Assembly: GCF_014648435.1 (NCBI RefSeq)
Contig: NZ_BMRC01000006.1
Coordinates: 434,001-498,000, forward strand
DNA from: Nonomuraea spiralis
Lineage (GTDB): Bacteria > Actinomycetota > Actinomycetes > Streptosporangiales > Streptosporangiaceae
Length of the DNA: 64,000 nucleotides
Direction of reading: 5' to 3'
The translations under genes were made by a program, and so were the position numbers. Within the stretch, counting starts at the first letter, position 1. Every line of letters begins with the position of its first letter. Below the pieces are notes generated by a model, which had not been told where the DNA came from, searched no databases, and worked only from the letters and a program-made list of their open reading frames with translations. Shown here one piece after another: positions 1-8,585 of the stretch.

Positions 1-156
1 TGTCCGCCTCGCCGCCAAGTACCGATACGACCAGAGGCCTCGCTAGATTCGCGACCTCCTGCCACGACCGAAGGAGCCGCTGCGCCTCGGCGACGTCATC
101 GCCCAGGCTCCCATGGGCGCTCCGCGCCCCCATGACCCTGTTCCCGCCAGCCGGAA

Positions 157-1806
157 TCACCGGATGAGTTCCCGGATGGGTTCGACGCGCGGATCGTCGA
201 TATCCGCATGGTAGTCGTCGGCCGAGGTCTCATCGCGGCCCGCCGGCCGTTTCGCCACACGGAACGCGAGGGTGGCGGCCACGCTCACGGCCGCGTTCAG
301 CACGCAAGCGGTCAGGGCGACGTAGCCGAGACGGCCGCCGCCGATGACCGGGATCTCCGCGAGCGATCCGCCGAAGTGCCTGCCGGTTCCGGGGTTGACG
401 ATGCCGTAGGCGGTAACGGTGCCGTACACCATGCCGGACGCCCAGCCGGCGAGCAGCGCACCGGGGTGGAACCAGCGGGTGTAGAGCCCGACCACGATCG
501 CCGGGAAGGTCTGCAGGATCCAGATTCCGCCGAGGAGCTGGAAGTCCAGCGCGAACTTCCTGTCGAGGAACAACACGAAGGCCAGCGCTCCGAACTTGAC
601 GAAGAGGGAGGCCGCCTTGGAGACGCGCAGCTCGTCTTGGGAACTCGCGTCCGGCCTGATGAACTCGCGATAGACGTTACGGCTGACGAGGTTGGCGGCG
701 GCGATGGACATGATCGCGGCGGGTACGAGAGCGCTGATGGCTATGGTGGCCAGGGCGATGCCGGTGAGCCAGCTCGGGAACAGGTCCGCGAAGAGCCGCG
801 GGATCACGAGTTGGGGGTTGGGCTGACCGTCCATGCCGACAGGGCGCGTACCGGCCGCGATCGCGAAGAAGCCGAGCAGCGCGAACAGGCCGAGAACCAG
901 CGTGAAGGCCGGCAGGAGTGCGGCGCCGCGGCGCACGACGTCGCGGCTTCTGGTCGCGAGCACGGTGGTGACCGTGTGCGGATACACCACCAGGGCCATC
1001 GCCGACCCGAGAGCCAGCGTGGCGTACGGCCAGAAGCCGCTCGCTCCCGGGATGAAGACCCCAGTGGGGCGCCCGGTCTTCGGATCGGGCGCGGCCATCC
1101 TCTCCTGGGCCGAGGCGAAGATCGTCTCAAGGCCGCCCAGCCGTGGGAGCAGGACGACGAACGCGGCGGTCACGACGAGGAACAGCAGAAAGGCCTTCAG
1201 GACGGCGATGAACGCGGGCGCCCGGAGCCCGCTGACGTAGGTGAAGGCTGCCAGGACGGTGAAGGCGACGGCGAGAGGCAGGTCGTTGACGAGAGGGTTG
1301 CTGCTCCCCAGGCCGAGCACCTCGAACACGGCCTGGATCCCCACCAACTGCAGCGCGATGTAGGGCAGGGTGGCCAGCAGTCCGGTAAGGGCCACCGCGA
1401 GCGTGAGCCCTCTGCTCCGGTAGCGGCCGCGCACGAAGTCGGCGGGAGTGACATAGCCGTGACGATGGGCCACTGACCACAGACGTGGCATGACTGTGAA
1501 GATCAACGGATACACGATGATGGTGTAGGGGACGGCGAAGAAGCCGCTCACCGCGCCCGAGGCGAACATCGCCGCCGGTATCGCGATGAAGGTGTAGGCC
1601 GTGTAGATGTTGCCGCCCAGGAGCAGCCACGAGGTGAGGGTGCCGAAGCCCCGGTCGGCCAGCCCCCACTGGTCCAGCGCGTTCACGGTGCCCGTGATGT
1701 GGCGGCCTTTCCTGCCCTGGACCGCGGCGAACCCCGTGACCGTGACGATCAGGAAGAAGATCACGAGGATCGTGAGAGCGGTCCAGTCGATGCTATCTCG
1801 GTTCAT
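157..1806 (-). CDS. MctP-like sodium:solute symporter (monocarboxylate uptake)
   Basis: Inner-membrane permease of the SSS family, probably importing a small monocarboxylate such as pyruvate, lactate or acetate with sodium. The 549-aa protein has about 13 hydrophobic segments. It shows the MctP-type stretches LLLGGNIYTAYTF, HGYVTPADFVRGRY and GGIWILQTFPAIVVGLYTRW. I chose the ATG at 1806 because GGAGAGA lies just upstream; the frame stays open further but that part has no membrane character. The start overlaps the stop of the DUF3311 gene by four bases (ATGA), so the two are translationally coupled, as in known MctP/DUF3311 pairs. A second symporter of the same type lies at 5092-6636. Family assignment is firm; the substrate is inferred. 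Confidence 0.9.
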   Translation of the reverse strand: MNRDSIDWTALTILVIFFLIVTVTGFAAVQGRKGRHITGTVNALDQWGLADRGFGTLTSWLLLGGNIYTAYTFIAIPAAMFASGAVSGFFAVPYTIIVYPLIFTVMPRLWSVAHRHGYVTPADFVRGRYRSRGLTLAVALTGLLATLPYIALQLVGIQAVFEVLGLGSSNPLVNDLPLAVAFTVLAAFTYVSGLRAPAFIAVLKAFLLFLVVTAAFVVLLPRLGGLETIFASAQERMAAPDPKTGRPTGVFIPGASGFWPYATLALGSAMALVVYPHTVTTVLATRSRDVVRRGAALLPAFTLVLGLFALLGFFAIAAGTRPVGMDGQPNPQLVIPRLFADLFPSWLTGIALATIAISALVPAAIMSIAAANLVSRNVYREFIRPDASSQDELRVSKAASLFVKFGALAFVLFLDRKFALDFQLLGGIWILQTFPAIVVGLYTRWFHPGALLAGWASGMVYGTVTAYGIVNPGTGRHFGGSLAEIPVIGGGRLGYVALTACVLNAAVSVAATLAFRVAKRPAGRDETSADDYHADIDDPRVEPIRELIR

Positions 1807-2096
1807 CGGCTTCTCTCTCCGGGGCCGGCGGGCCGATGCGCGCCGGTTCGAGCCTGGCGGGTGGGGGTCGTGTGAAGGTAGGCGCACCAGGTGAGGCTGG
1901 AGGACAGGAAAATCCACAGGAACTGGTACCAGTAGAAGAACGGGAGGCCGAACAGCCGTGGCTCAGCACCCGCATAACCTTCGATCCAGAGCAGCGCCGG
2001 GAAGGGCAGCCACAGCGCCCCGATGCTCAGCTTCGCCCAGGGCCCGGAGGTCCTGTGTCTGACCGGCCGGGCCGGCGGTGACGATGGGGTTGCCAC
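1803..2096 (-). CDS. DUF3311 family small membrane protein, symporter partner
   Basis: A 97-aa protein with two membrane segments. It carries the DUF3311 signature: a tryptophan/proline-rich first helix (LWLPFPALLWIEGY) followed by the PFFYWYQFLWI helix. DUF3311 proteins are usually encoded directly before an MctP-type symporter and are thought to be small accessory subunits. The open frame extends to an ATG at 2243, but that extension is proline-rich and not membrane-like. The GTG at 2096 has AGGAG seven bases upstream, so I prefer it. Its stop overlaps the symporter start by four bases. A strong hairpin at 2143-2202 separates it from the cstA operon upstream, so it may have its own promoter or depend on readthrough. 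Confidence 0.85.
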   Translation of the reverse strand: MATPSSPPARPVRHRTSGPWAKLSIGALWLPFPALLWIEGYAGAEPRLFGLPFFYWYQFLWIFLSSSLTWCAYLHTTPTRQARTGAHRPAGPGERSR

Positions 2097-2142
2097 GTCG
2101 TCTCCTGAAGTGTCGTCGTCTCTCCCGAGGTGAGGACAGGAC

Positions 2143-2202
2143 GCCGGCCCCTCCCACCCGCTCGCCCGAGAGTGGTGGGCGAGCAGGTGGGAGGGGGCCG
2201 GC
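2143..2202 (-). terminator. Long GC-rich hairpin after the cstA-ybdD operon
   Basis: GCCGGCCCCTCCCACC (2143-2158) pairs with GGTGGGAGGGGGCCGGC (2186-2202). An inner stem CGCTCGCCC/GGGCGAGC closes on a nine-base loop. It lies between the YbdD stop (2234) and the DUF3311 start (2096). There is no T-tract, as is usual for actinomycete terminators, so it could be a terminator or an mRNA-stabilising stem. Confidence 0.6.
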
Positions 2203-2233
2203 GGGGATAGCGGATCAGGTGACGGATCCCGCC

Positions 2234-2419
2234 TCAGCAGCACCGGATGCCGGGACTCTTCTCCCGAAGGTCGGATCGGTGCCGCTCGAACTCCCGCCGT
2301 GACAGCGGCGGCGAGTGCGGATGGGATCGGTGCTGGGCGAGGTACCGGTCGTATTCACCGGAACCCGTGAGTTCGCGCAGGTACCAGCGGGCGAAGCGCA
2401 GCAGTGAAACCACGGTCAT
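2234..2419 (-). CDS. YbdD/YjiX family small protein (CstA partner)
   Basis: A 61-aa soluble basic protein with the YbdD/YjiX pattern: an N-terminal WYLRELTGSGEYDRYLAQH, the PLSRREFERHRSD segment and a C-terminal IRCC. In enterobacteria YbdD and YjiX are encoded with CstA and BtsT and are needed for pyruvate transport. The start codon overlaps the cstA stop by four bases, so the same pairing is present here. The length is normal for the family. Confidence 0.88.
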   Translation of the reverse strand: MTVVSLLRFARWYLRELTGSGEYDRYLAQHRSHPHSPPLSRREFERHRSDLREKSPGIRCC

Positions 2420-4593
2420 GATCGCTGACCGTCCGCTCCGTTGTTCCCCGCACCCACCTCGGCCAGCTCGCGCCGTTCCGCCGCGGTGGCGAATAACCCC
2501 GCAGGTGCCACGATGCTGGATTCGACATAGGGCGCCTCTGCCATCGGCAGGGGGTCACGGGACCGTAGGGCGCGCCGGCACACGACCACGGCGTTGCCGA
2601 CGACGATGATGACCAGCAGCGCGAACATCGCCGCCAGCACGCCGTCGACGGTGGAGTTGACGACGACCGCCTGCATGTCGTCGAGGTTCTTGGCGGGCGC
2701 GATCACCTTCCCCACGGCCAGCGCGTCGGCGTACTTTTCCCGCTGGGCGAAGAAGCCGATCTTGGGGTCATCGTGGAAGACCTTCTGCCAGCTGGCGGTC
2801 ATCGTCACCGCCAAGTCCCAGGCCAGCGGTACGCCGGTGACCCACGCCCACTTGAGCTTGCCCGACTTGATCAGGATCGTGGTGCCGAGGGTCAGCGCGA
2901 TGGCGATCAGGAGCTGGTTGGAGAGGCCGAACAGCGGGTAGAGCTGGTTGATGCCGCCCAGCGGGTTGGTGACGCCGGTGTACAGGAAGTAGCCCCAGGC
3001 CAGCACGACCGCGGCGCTGGCGCCCCACAGGCCGGGCTTCCAGCTCACCCGCCCGATCGGCTTCCACAGGTTGCCGAGGGAGTCCTGAAGCATGAAGCGG
3101 GCGACGCGGGTGCCGGCGTCCACGGTGGTCAGGATGAACAGCGCCTCGAACATGATCGCGAAGTGGTACCAGAACGCCTTGAACGCGGCGCCGCCAAAGA
3201 TCCCGGACAGGATCTCAGAGATGCCCATCGCGAGGGTGGGGGCACCGCCGGTGCGGGCGATCACGGTCTGCTCCTGAACCGCCGCCGCGGCGGCGCGCAG
3301 GTCATCCGGGGTGATGACGAAGCCCAGTTTCGCCACGGCGGCGGCGGCGCTTTCCGGCGAGGTGCCGAGCAGACCAGCGGGAGCGTTCATCGCGTAGTAG
3401 AGACCGGGTTCGAGCGCGCACGCGGCGATCAGCGCCATGATGGCGACGAACGACTCCATGAGCATCGCGCCGTAGCCGATCAGCCGGACCTGCGACTCCT
3501 TCTGGATCATCTTCGGCGTGGTGCCGGAGGCGATGAGCGAGTGGAAGCCCGACATCGCGCCGCAGGTGATGGTGATGAACAGGAACGGGAACAGCGACCC
3601 GGCGAAGACCGGCCCGGTGCCGCTGAGCGCGAACGTGGTGATCGCCTCGTTCTGCAAGTGCGGCGCCGCGATGACCACGCCGACCGCGAGCAGCCCGATC
3701 GTGCCGATCTTCATGAACGTCGACAGGTAGTCGCGCGGCGTCAGCAGCATCCACACCGGCAGGACGGAGGCCAGGAACCCGTAGACCACCAGGCAGATGA
3801 CCAGCGTCTGCGGGCTCAGCGTGAAGGCGTCGGCCCAGGCCGAGTTCTGGACCCAGCCGCCGCCCGCGATGGCCAGCAGCAGCAGCACGACCCCGATCAC
3901 CGTGGTCTCCATGACCTGCCCCGGCCGCAGAACGCGCTGGTAGAAGCCCATGAAAAGGGCGATGGGGATGGTCATCGCGATGGAGAAGGTACCCCACGGC
4001 GAGTGTGCGAGCGCGTTCACCACCACCAGGGAGAGCACCGCGAGCAAGATGATCATGATGGCGAACACCGCGACCAGCGCGGCGGTCCCGCCCACCGGGC
4101 CGATCTCCTCGCGCACCATCTGGCCCAGGCTCTTGCCGTCACGGCGCATCGAGAAGAACAGGGTGACCATGTCCTGGACCGCCCCGGCCACGATGACCCC
4201 GACGATAATCCATATGGTCCCCGGCAGATATCCCATCTGCGCGGCGAGGACCGGGCCCACCAGCGGCCCGGCACCGGCGATGGCGGCGAAGTGGTGGCCG
4301 AACAGCACCCGCCGGTCGGTCGGATGGTAGTCGACCCCGTTGTCCAGCCGTTCCGCGGGAGTCGCGCGACGGTCGTCGATGCCGAGCACCCGGCGGGCGA
4401 TGAACCGGGAGTAGAACCGGTAGGCGATCGCGTACGAACCGAGGGCGGCGGCCACCAGCCAGATCGCCGAGATCTCCTCTCCTTGTGACAGGGCGACGAC
4501 CCCCCAGGCGACCGCACCTACCAGGGCGACTGCCGTCCATATGAGGATCGACTTGGGGGTTGGTCTTGATTTCGCGGTGCCGTTTTCGGGCAT
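2416..4593 (-). CDS. cstA: Carbon starvation protein CstA, pyruvate/peptide transporter
   Basis: A 725-aa polytopic membrane protein with around 17 hydrophobic segments. It has the conserved CstA hallmarks: NGVDYHPTDRRVLFGHHFAAIAGAGPLVGP near residue 85, the RRDGKSLGQM loop, the GTTPKMIQKESQVR loop and the LYPLFGLSNQLLIAIAL segment. CstA proteins import pyruvate and, in some species, peptides during carbon limitation. The ATG at 4593 is preceded by AGGAGA. The gene starts an operon with the overlapping ybdD, and a DUF3311 gene lies 92 bases upstream on the same strand. With the two MctP-like symporters this forms a block devoted to monocarboxylate uptake. Confidence 0.95.
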   Translation of the reverse strand: MPENGTAKSRPTPKSILIWTAVALVGAVAWGVVALSQGEEISAIWLVAAALGSYAIAYRFYSRFIARRVLGIDDRRATPAERLDNGVDYHPTDRRVLFGHHFAAIAGAGPLVGPVLAAQMGYLPGTIWIIVGVIVAGAVQDMVTLFFSMRRDGKSLGQMVREEIGPVGGTAALVAVFAIMIILLAVLSLVVVNALAHSPWGTFSIAMTIPIALFMGFYQRVLRPGQVMETTVIGVVLLLLAIAGGGWVQNSAWADAFTLSPQTLVICLVVYGFLASVLPVWMLLTPRDYLSTFMKIGTIGLLAVGVVIAAPHLQNEAITTFALSGTGPVFAGSLFPFLFITITCGAMSGFHSLIASGTTPKMIQKESQVRLIGYGAMLMESFVAIMALIAACALEPGLYYAMNAPAGLLGTSPESAAAAVAKLGFVITPDDLRAAAAAVQEQTVIARTGGAPTLAMGISEILSGIFGGAAFKAFWYHFAIMFEALFILTTVDAGTRVARFMLQDSLGNLWKPIGRVSWKPGLWGASAAVVLAWGYFLYTGVTNPLGGINQLYPLFGLSNQLLIAIALTLGTTILIKSGKLKWAWVTGVPLAWDLAVTMTASWQKVFHDDPKIGFFAQREKYADALAVGKVIAPAKNLDDMQAVVVNSTVDGVLAAMFALLVIIVVGNAVVVCRRALRSRDPLPMAEAPYVESSIVAPAGLFATAAERRELAEVGAGNNGADGQRS

Positions 4594-4685
4594 GGCTGAT
4601 TCTCCTGAACTCAGGGCATGGCAGAGCAGCCGGTACTACGAGGGAAAAATCGCCCGGAGATCCGAACGAGGTGATGTGGTCGGTG

Positions 4686-4940
4686 TTACCGGCGACGCCG
4701 GTCGTAGGTGAGATGACGATCGCGAGGCGGGCGATCCGCGCCACGTCTCAGGACGTAGGCAACGGCCATGAACACCACGCTCCCTGGCACCCAGATGAGC
4801 TGGTACCAGAAGAAGAACCTCATTCCGGCCAGATGTGGCGCGTCGTAGGAATACCAGGGCACCCACAGGAGTGCCACGATGGGCAGGACCAGACAGATAC
4901 CGGCCGCGAAACGTCGCGCCCGCCGCGTCGGCTTCACCAT
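4686..4940 (-). CDS. Second DUF3311 family small membrane protein
   Basis: An 84-aa protein with two hydrophobic segments, LVLPIVALLWVPWY and MRFFFWYQLIWVPGSVVFMAVAY, which match the DUF3311 pattern seen at 1803-2096. The ATG at 4940 follows GGAGGA with ideal spacing. The longer open frame upstream has no supporting signal. Unlike the first pair it is not upstream of its symporter on the same strand. It diverges from the symporter at 5092 and precedes cstA, so it may be co-transcribed with cstA while serving the divergent symporter. Confidence 0.82.
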   Translation of the reverse strand: MVKPTRRARRFAAGICLVLPIVALLWVPWYSYDAPHLAGMRFFFWYQLIWVPGSVVFMAVAYVLRRGADRPPRDRHLTYDRRRR

Positions 4941-5091
4941 CGTCGTCCTCCGGAATGTTCCCGCGTTCTTGTTGCAAGGGTTGCGGACGGTTCCGATCTG
5001 GTTTACGCCGATTTCGAGGAGATTTCGTGTCAACCAGCAGTGCGGATTACGCAACCTAGAAGTACTTCCCGGGCGTTGTGGACGGTGGCCG
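4941..5091. promoter_or_regulatory. Divergent control region between DUF3311 and symporter genes
   Basis: This 151-base region separates two divergent starts and must hold both promoters. An inverted repeat is visible: GGTTGCG at 4979-4985 and CGCAACC at 5050-5056. I see no confident -35/-10 pair. A shared regulator site is an inference. Confidence 0.35.
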
Positions 5092-6636
5092 ATGATTGAG
5101 CCGATGAGCACGGTGACGTTCCTCGCCGTGCTCGGCGGCACCTCCCTGCTCGCGGTCGCCGCGCGCTGGTTCCGGCCGCCTCCCGAGCTGCCCACGTTGG
5201 AGGACTGGGCGCTGGCGCGCCGCCAGTTCGGCACCCCGACGACGTGGTTCCTGCTCGGCGGGACCATCTACACGGCCTACACGTTCGCCGCCGTACCAGG
5301 TCTGGTGTACGGCACGGGCGCGCTCGGGTTCTTCGCCCTGCAGTACACCGTGATCATGTGCCCGCTGGCGTTCGTACTGCTCCCCCGGCTCTGGTCGGCG
5401 GCGCGCCGGCACGGGTACATCACCCCCGCGGACTTCGTCCGGGGTCATTACGGCTCCCCCGCCCTCGCACTGGTCGTCGCGGCGACCGGCGTGCTGGCGA
5501 CCATGCCCTACATCGCGCTGCAACTGGTGGGCATCCGTTCGATCCTGTCCGCCGTCGGGCTGTACCCGAGGGGGGCGCTCGGCGACCTCGCGCTGGTCGC
5601 CGTGTTCGCTGTCCTCGCCGTGGCGACCTACCGGCACGGGCTGCGCGCGCCGGCGATCATCTCGCTGATGAAGGGCGCGGCCGTCTTCTGCTCGATCCTG
5701 GCCGTCTCCTTCCTCGTCCTCGATCGGTTCGGCGGGCCCGGGCCGATGTTCGACAGCGCGGAGCGCGCACTGTCCGGCGGGGAGACGACTCAGGCGTCGT
5801 TGACGCTCGATCCGAGCCAGTTCCCCGTCTACGCCACCCTGGCCCTCGGCTCGGCCCTCGCCCTGCTGATGTACCCCCACGTGCTGACGGCCGCCTTCGC
5901 CGCGTCCGGCCCGGACACGCTGCGCCGCGCGGCGGTCGCGCTGCCCCTGTGGACGGCGGTGCTCGGACTGTTCGCCATGCTCGGCGTCGCTGCGCTCGCC
6001 GCCGGCATCCAGCCCCCATCCACCGGCGCGGAAACCGCCGTCCCCCTGCTCGTCAAGGACCTGATGCCCGCCGCCCTCACCGGTCTGGTCTTCGGCGCTC
6101 TCACCGTGGGCGCGCTCGTACCGGCGGCGGTCATGTCGATCGCAGTGGCGACCTCGTTCGTTCGCAACATCTACGTCGAGTACTTCCATCCGAGGGCCAC
6201 ACCCAAGCACCAGACACGGATCGCCCAGATGGTCTCGCTCAGCACCAAGGTCGGGGCGGTCGTCTTCGTGTTCGGACTGCGCAACCAGGACGCCATCAAT
6301 CTTCAACTGCTGGGCGGCGTCTGGATCCTGCAGACCTTCCCCGCCGTGGCGCTCGGCGTGTTCACCCGCCGTCTGCACCCCTGGGCGTTACTGGCCGGGT
6401 GGATGAGCGGTATGGCCGCGGGCACCCTCCTGGTGGTGCACAGCGGATTCTCGTCGCTGGTGCCCCTGGGCGTGGGCGGCCAGGAGATCCAGGCATACGC
6501 CGCGGTGGTCGCCATGACACTGAACCTCACCGTCGTCGTGACGTTGACCCCGCTCTTCAACCGGGTGGCCAGAACGCACACTCCGGCGTCGAGCTCTCCG
6601 GTCCCCCTACCCCCCGAAGCGGAGACGATCACATGA
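5092..6636 (+). CDS. Second MctP-like sodium:solute symporter
   Basis: A 514-aa polytopic SSS permease. It is clearly paralogous to the product of 157-1806: WFLLGGTIYTAYTFAAVPG, HGYITPADFVRGHYG, YIALQLVGIRSIL and LLGGVWILQTFPAVALGVF occupy the same positions. The probable role is monocarboxylate import. The ATG at 5092 has no strong ribosome site; a second ATG at 5104 is possible. The open frame upstream of 5092 is not membrane-like. Its stop overlaps the start of an ECF sigma gene (ATGA at 6633). One TTA codon occurs at 6388, rare in such genomes and dependent on the bldA tRNA in streptomycetes. Confidence 0.9.
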   Translation: MIEPMSTVTFLAVLGGTSLLAVAARWFRPPPELPTLEDWALARRQFGTPTTWFLLGGTIYTAYTFAAVPGLVYGTGALGFFALQYTVIMCPLAFVLLPRLWSAARRHGYITPADFVRGHYGSPALALVVAATGVLATMPYIALQLVGIRSILSAVGLYPRGALGDLALVAVFAVLAVATYRHGLRAPAIISLMKGAAVFCSILAVSFLVLDRFGGPGPMFDSAERALSGGETTQASLTLDPSQFPVYATLALGSALALLMYPHVLTAAFAASGPDTLRRAAVALPLWTAVLGLFAMLGVAALAAGIQPPSTGAETAVPLLVKDLMPAALTGLVFGALTVGALVPAAVMSIAVATSFVRNIYVEYFHPRATPKHQTRIAQMVSLSTKVGAVVFVFGLRNQDAINLQLLGGVWILQTFPAVALGVFTRRLHPWALLAGWMSGMAAGTLLVVHSGFSSLVPLGVGGQEIQAYAAVVAMTLNLTVVVTLTPLFNRVARTHTPASSSPVPLPPEAETIT

Positions 6637-7250
6637 CCGGGATTCGGCCACCCATACCATTGCCGACGTTCGCCGAATCCGGCTCCGTATCGGTCGACAC
6701 GCCGCCCCCGGCACGGACGGACGGGCCGTCCGCCGGGGGACCGCCCACCCCCGGCCCGCCGGACGCCGGACGCGAGGCCGCGCTGACGCAGCTGTTCGAG
6801 ACGCACTACACCGGCCTGCTCCGGCTGGCCGTGCTGCTCGGCGCCGACGACGCGGAGGACATCGTCGCCGAGGCGTTCTGCCAGCTGCACCGCCGCTGGA
6901 GCAGGCTGCGCTCGGCCGAGGCCGCCCTGCCCTACCTGCGCTCGGTGGTGTGCAACCTGGCCCGCATGAGACTGCGCCACTTGCAGGTCATCCGCAAGCA
7001 CACCGATTGGACCACTGACCTCGAGCGGTCGGCCGAAAGCGTCGCCCTGCTCCACGACGATCAGAAAGCGCTCATCGAGGCCCTGCAGCGGCTCTCGGCC
7101 CGGCAGCGAGAGGCCCTCGTCCTGCGCTACTGGCTCGGTCTACGCGAAAGCGACATAGCCGAAGCCATGAGCATCTCCTGCGGTGCGGTCAAGGCGCACA
7201 CCAGCCGCGGCATGGCCACCCTCACCAAGATCATGCAGGAGCGACGATGA
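6633..7250 (+). CDS. SigE-family ECF RNA polymerase sigma factor
   Basis: A 205-aa protein. The first 50 residues are proline-rich and variable. Region 2 follows (FETHYTGLLRLAVLLGADD through AFCQLHRRWSRL), then region 4 (ALQRLSARQREALVLRYWL with helix-turn-helix AEAMSISCGAVKAHTSRGMA). This is the SigE-type ECF layout common in actinobacteria. The ATG at 6633 follows GGAGA and overlaps the symporter stop. Its own stop overlaps the start of the next membrane-protein gene. Coupling to a transporter suggests it responds to the transported substrate or to envelope state, which is inference. Confidence 0.88.
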   Translation: MTGIRPPIPLPTFAESGSVSVDTPPPARTDGPSAGGPPTPGPPDAGREAALTQLFETHYTGLLRLAVLLGADDAEDIVAEAFCQLHRRWSRLRSAEAALPYLRSVVCNLARMRLRHLQVIRKHTDWTTDLERSAESVALLHDDQKALIEALQRLSARQREALVLRYWLGLRESDIAEAMSISCGAVKAHTSRGMATLTKIMQERR

Positions 7251-7549
7251 CGACCGGCCCCGCCAGCACCGAGGACCAGCTACGCGAGGTTCTCGACAAA
7301 CTCGCCAACGGCGTCCAGCCGGCCCCGGACGCCTACCGCCGGGTCCAGGGCGAATGGCGACGGCGCGAGCGCAGACGCCGGCTCATCCTGGTCATCCTCG
7401 TGGTGCTCGTCCTCGCGATCGCCGACATCGTGGGGCTGTGGGCGCTGAACCAGTACCAGGACCGGCCGCACGTGGCCCCCAGGGAGCCTGTACCGGCCCG
7501 ATCGCACGTGCCGCCCGCCAACGACCTGCCAGACCTCCCGGTACGGTGA
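7247..7549 (+). CDS. Single-pass membrane protein, candidate anti-sigma partner
   Basis: A 100-aa protein: about 45 cytoplasmic residues rich in charge (EWRRRERRRR), one membrane helix (LILVILVVLVLAIADIVGLWAL), then a proline-rich tail. It lacks the HxxxCxxC motif of zinc-containing anti-sigma factors. It starts within the sigma-factor stop (ATGA at 7247), and this placement with its topology suggests it tethers or regulates the sigma factor. I do not recognise a named family. Confidence 0.7.
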   Translation: MTTGPASTEDQLREVLDKLANGVQPAPDAYRRVQGEWRRRERRRRLILVILVVLVLAIADIVGLWALNQYQDRPHVAPREPVPARSHVPPANDLPDLPVR

Positions 7550-7553
7550 TCGG

Positions 7554-7583
7554 CACCAGGTCCGCACCCTCGCGGACCTGGTG
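7554..7583 (+). terminator. Terminator of the symporter-sigma operon
   Basis: A perfect 12-bp stem, CACCAGGTCCGC (7554-7565) with GCGGACCTGGTG (7572-7583), and a six-base loop begin four bases after the stop codon of the preceding gene. No T-tract follows. Confidence 0.75.
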
Positions 7584-7780
7584 CACCTGCGGTGGGCGGC
7601 TACGGTCGAGTCATGCAGTCCGAAGCCCTTGGGACGTTGTAGACCGCCCTTTGGGGATTGGCCGACGGGCCTCGGCCGGACTACCTGACGCTTCAACATG
7701 GCAACTTCGTGTCGGAACACCATGATCTCGACATCCTTGGATGCCTGGCTACGCCCCAGCAACACCAGCCGGCCAAACAC

Positions 7781-7803
7781 CCTGTACCGCTTCAAAATTC
7801 ATC
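7781..7803 (+). repeat. IS terminal repeat (first copy)
   Basis: Starts with CCTGTACCGCTTCA and continues AAATTCATC. It matches the direct copy at 8119-8141 and the inverted copy at 8586-8608. Confidence 0.7.
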
Positions 7804-8146
7804 GGGTAGGGCTTGAGCTGGGAGTTCTCCGAAGCGGCAATGCGGCTCGGTGGTACTCGTTGATCAGCCCGTCGAGCACCTTCCGGCGTTCGATCCGGCC
7901 TTCCAGGGGTACTTTGGTCCGCTCCTCGTGATCGGGTGGTCGCTGCGAGCGGGACTGGTGCGGCCGATGGCCGTTGTAGTGAGCGGCATACTCCGGCAGA
8001 ACCGACTGCAGGTGCCGTTCGCCGTAGATCAGCATGCGGTCGGTACACTCGGCCCGTACAGTGCGCACCCACCGCTCGGCATAGCAGTTCGCCCGCGGCG
8101 TGCGCGGCGGGATCTTCACCTGTACCGCTTCAGAACTCGTGCACAT
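7799..8146 (-). pseudogene. C-terminal fragment of rve-type integrase-core transposase
   Basis: The fragment reads TPRANCYAERWVRTVRAECTD, ILP-free core, then YAAHYNGHRPHQSR and a conserved tail, the C-terminal part of the integrase core of IS3/IS481-like transposases, including the catalytic glutamate region (NCYAERWVRTVR). The N-terminal half and the first two catalytic aspartates are missing. It is about 80% alike to the copy at 8175-8440. Confidence 0.7.
8119..8141 (+). repeat. IS terminal repeat (second copy, left end of 490-base element)
   Basis: CCTGTACCGCTTCA followed by GAACTCGTG. With the inverted copy at 8586-8608 it brackets the internally deleted element. Confidence 0.7.
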
Positions 8147-8174
8147 GGTCTGAGCTGGTGTCTCTTCGGGTTGG

Positions 8175-8564
8175 TCAGGCGGCGCGGTGGTACTCGTTGA
8201 TGGCTCCGCTGAGCACCTTTCGGCGCTGAATCCGGCCCTCCAGCGGCACTACTACGTCCTCATCTTGATCAGGTGGGCGTTGTTGGCGGGACTGGTGCGG
8301 GCGGTGCGCGTTGTAGTGCTCGGCGTACTCGTTCAGGACCGATCGAAGGTGGCGGTCGTCGTAGATCAGCATGCGGTCAGTGCATTCGGCTCGGACGGTG
8401 CGGATCCAGCGTTCGGCGTAACCGTTGGCGCGGGGCGTCCGACGTCCTTGGACGCCTGGCCACGCCCCAGCAACACCAGCCAGCCGAACACCCGGACCAA
8501 GGTCAGATACAGCAGACGAACAGACACAGGCCGCGATCTTGCCCGCACGGCGGCTGGGAGTCAA
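8175..8564 (-). pseudogene. Internally deleted rve-type transposase copy
   Basis: From about 8445 down to 8175 the frame reads TPRANGYAERWIRTVRAECTD, HYNAHRPHQSRQQRPPD and INEYHRAA, the C-terminal integrase core. The segment 8464-8548 in another frame reads LVRVFGWLVLLGRGQASKD, the transposase N-terminus. The junction near 8440 therefore deletes most of the catalytic core and shifts frame. It is flanked by matching inverted ends at 8119 and 8608. Confidence 0.7.
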
Positions 8565-8585
8565 AGCCGCAGATCAAGCACCACT

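Noticed and set aside
2..46. Possible C-terminal end of a gene entering from the left (RLAAKYRYDQRPR then stop)
   Set aside because: Only 14 residues are visible, too little to support a coding call.
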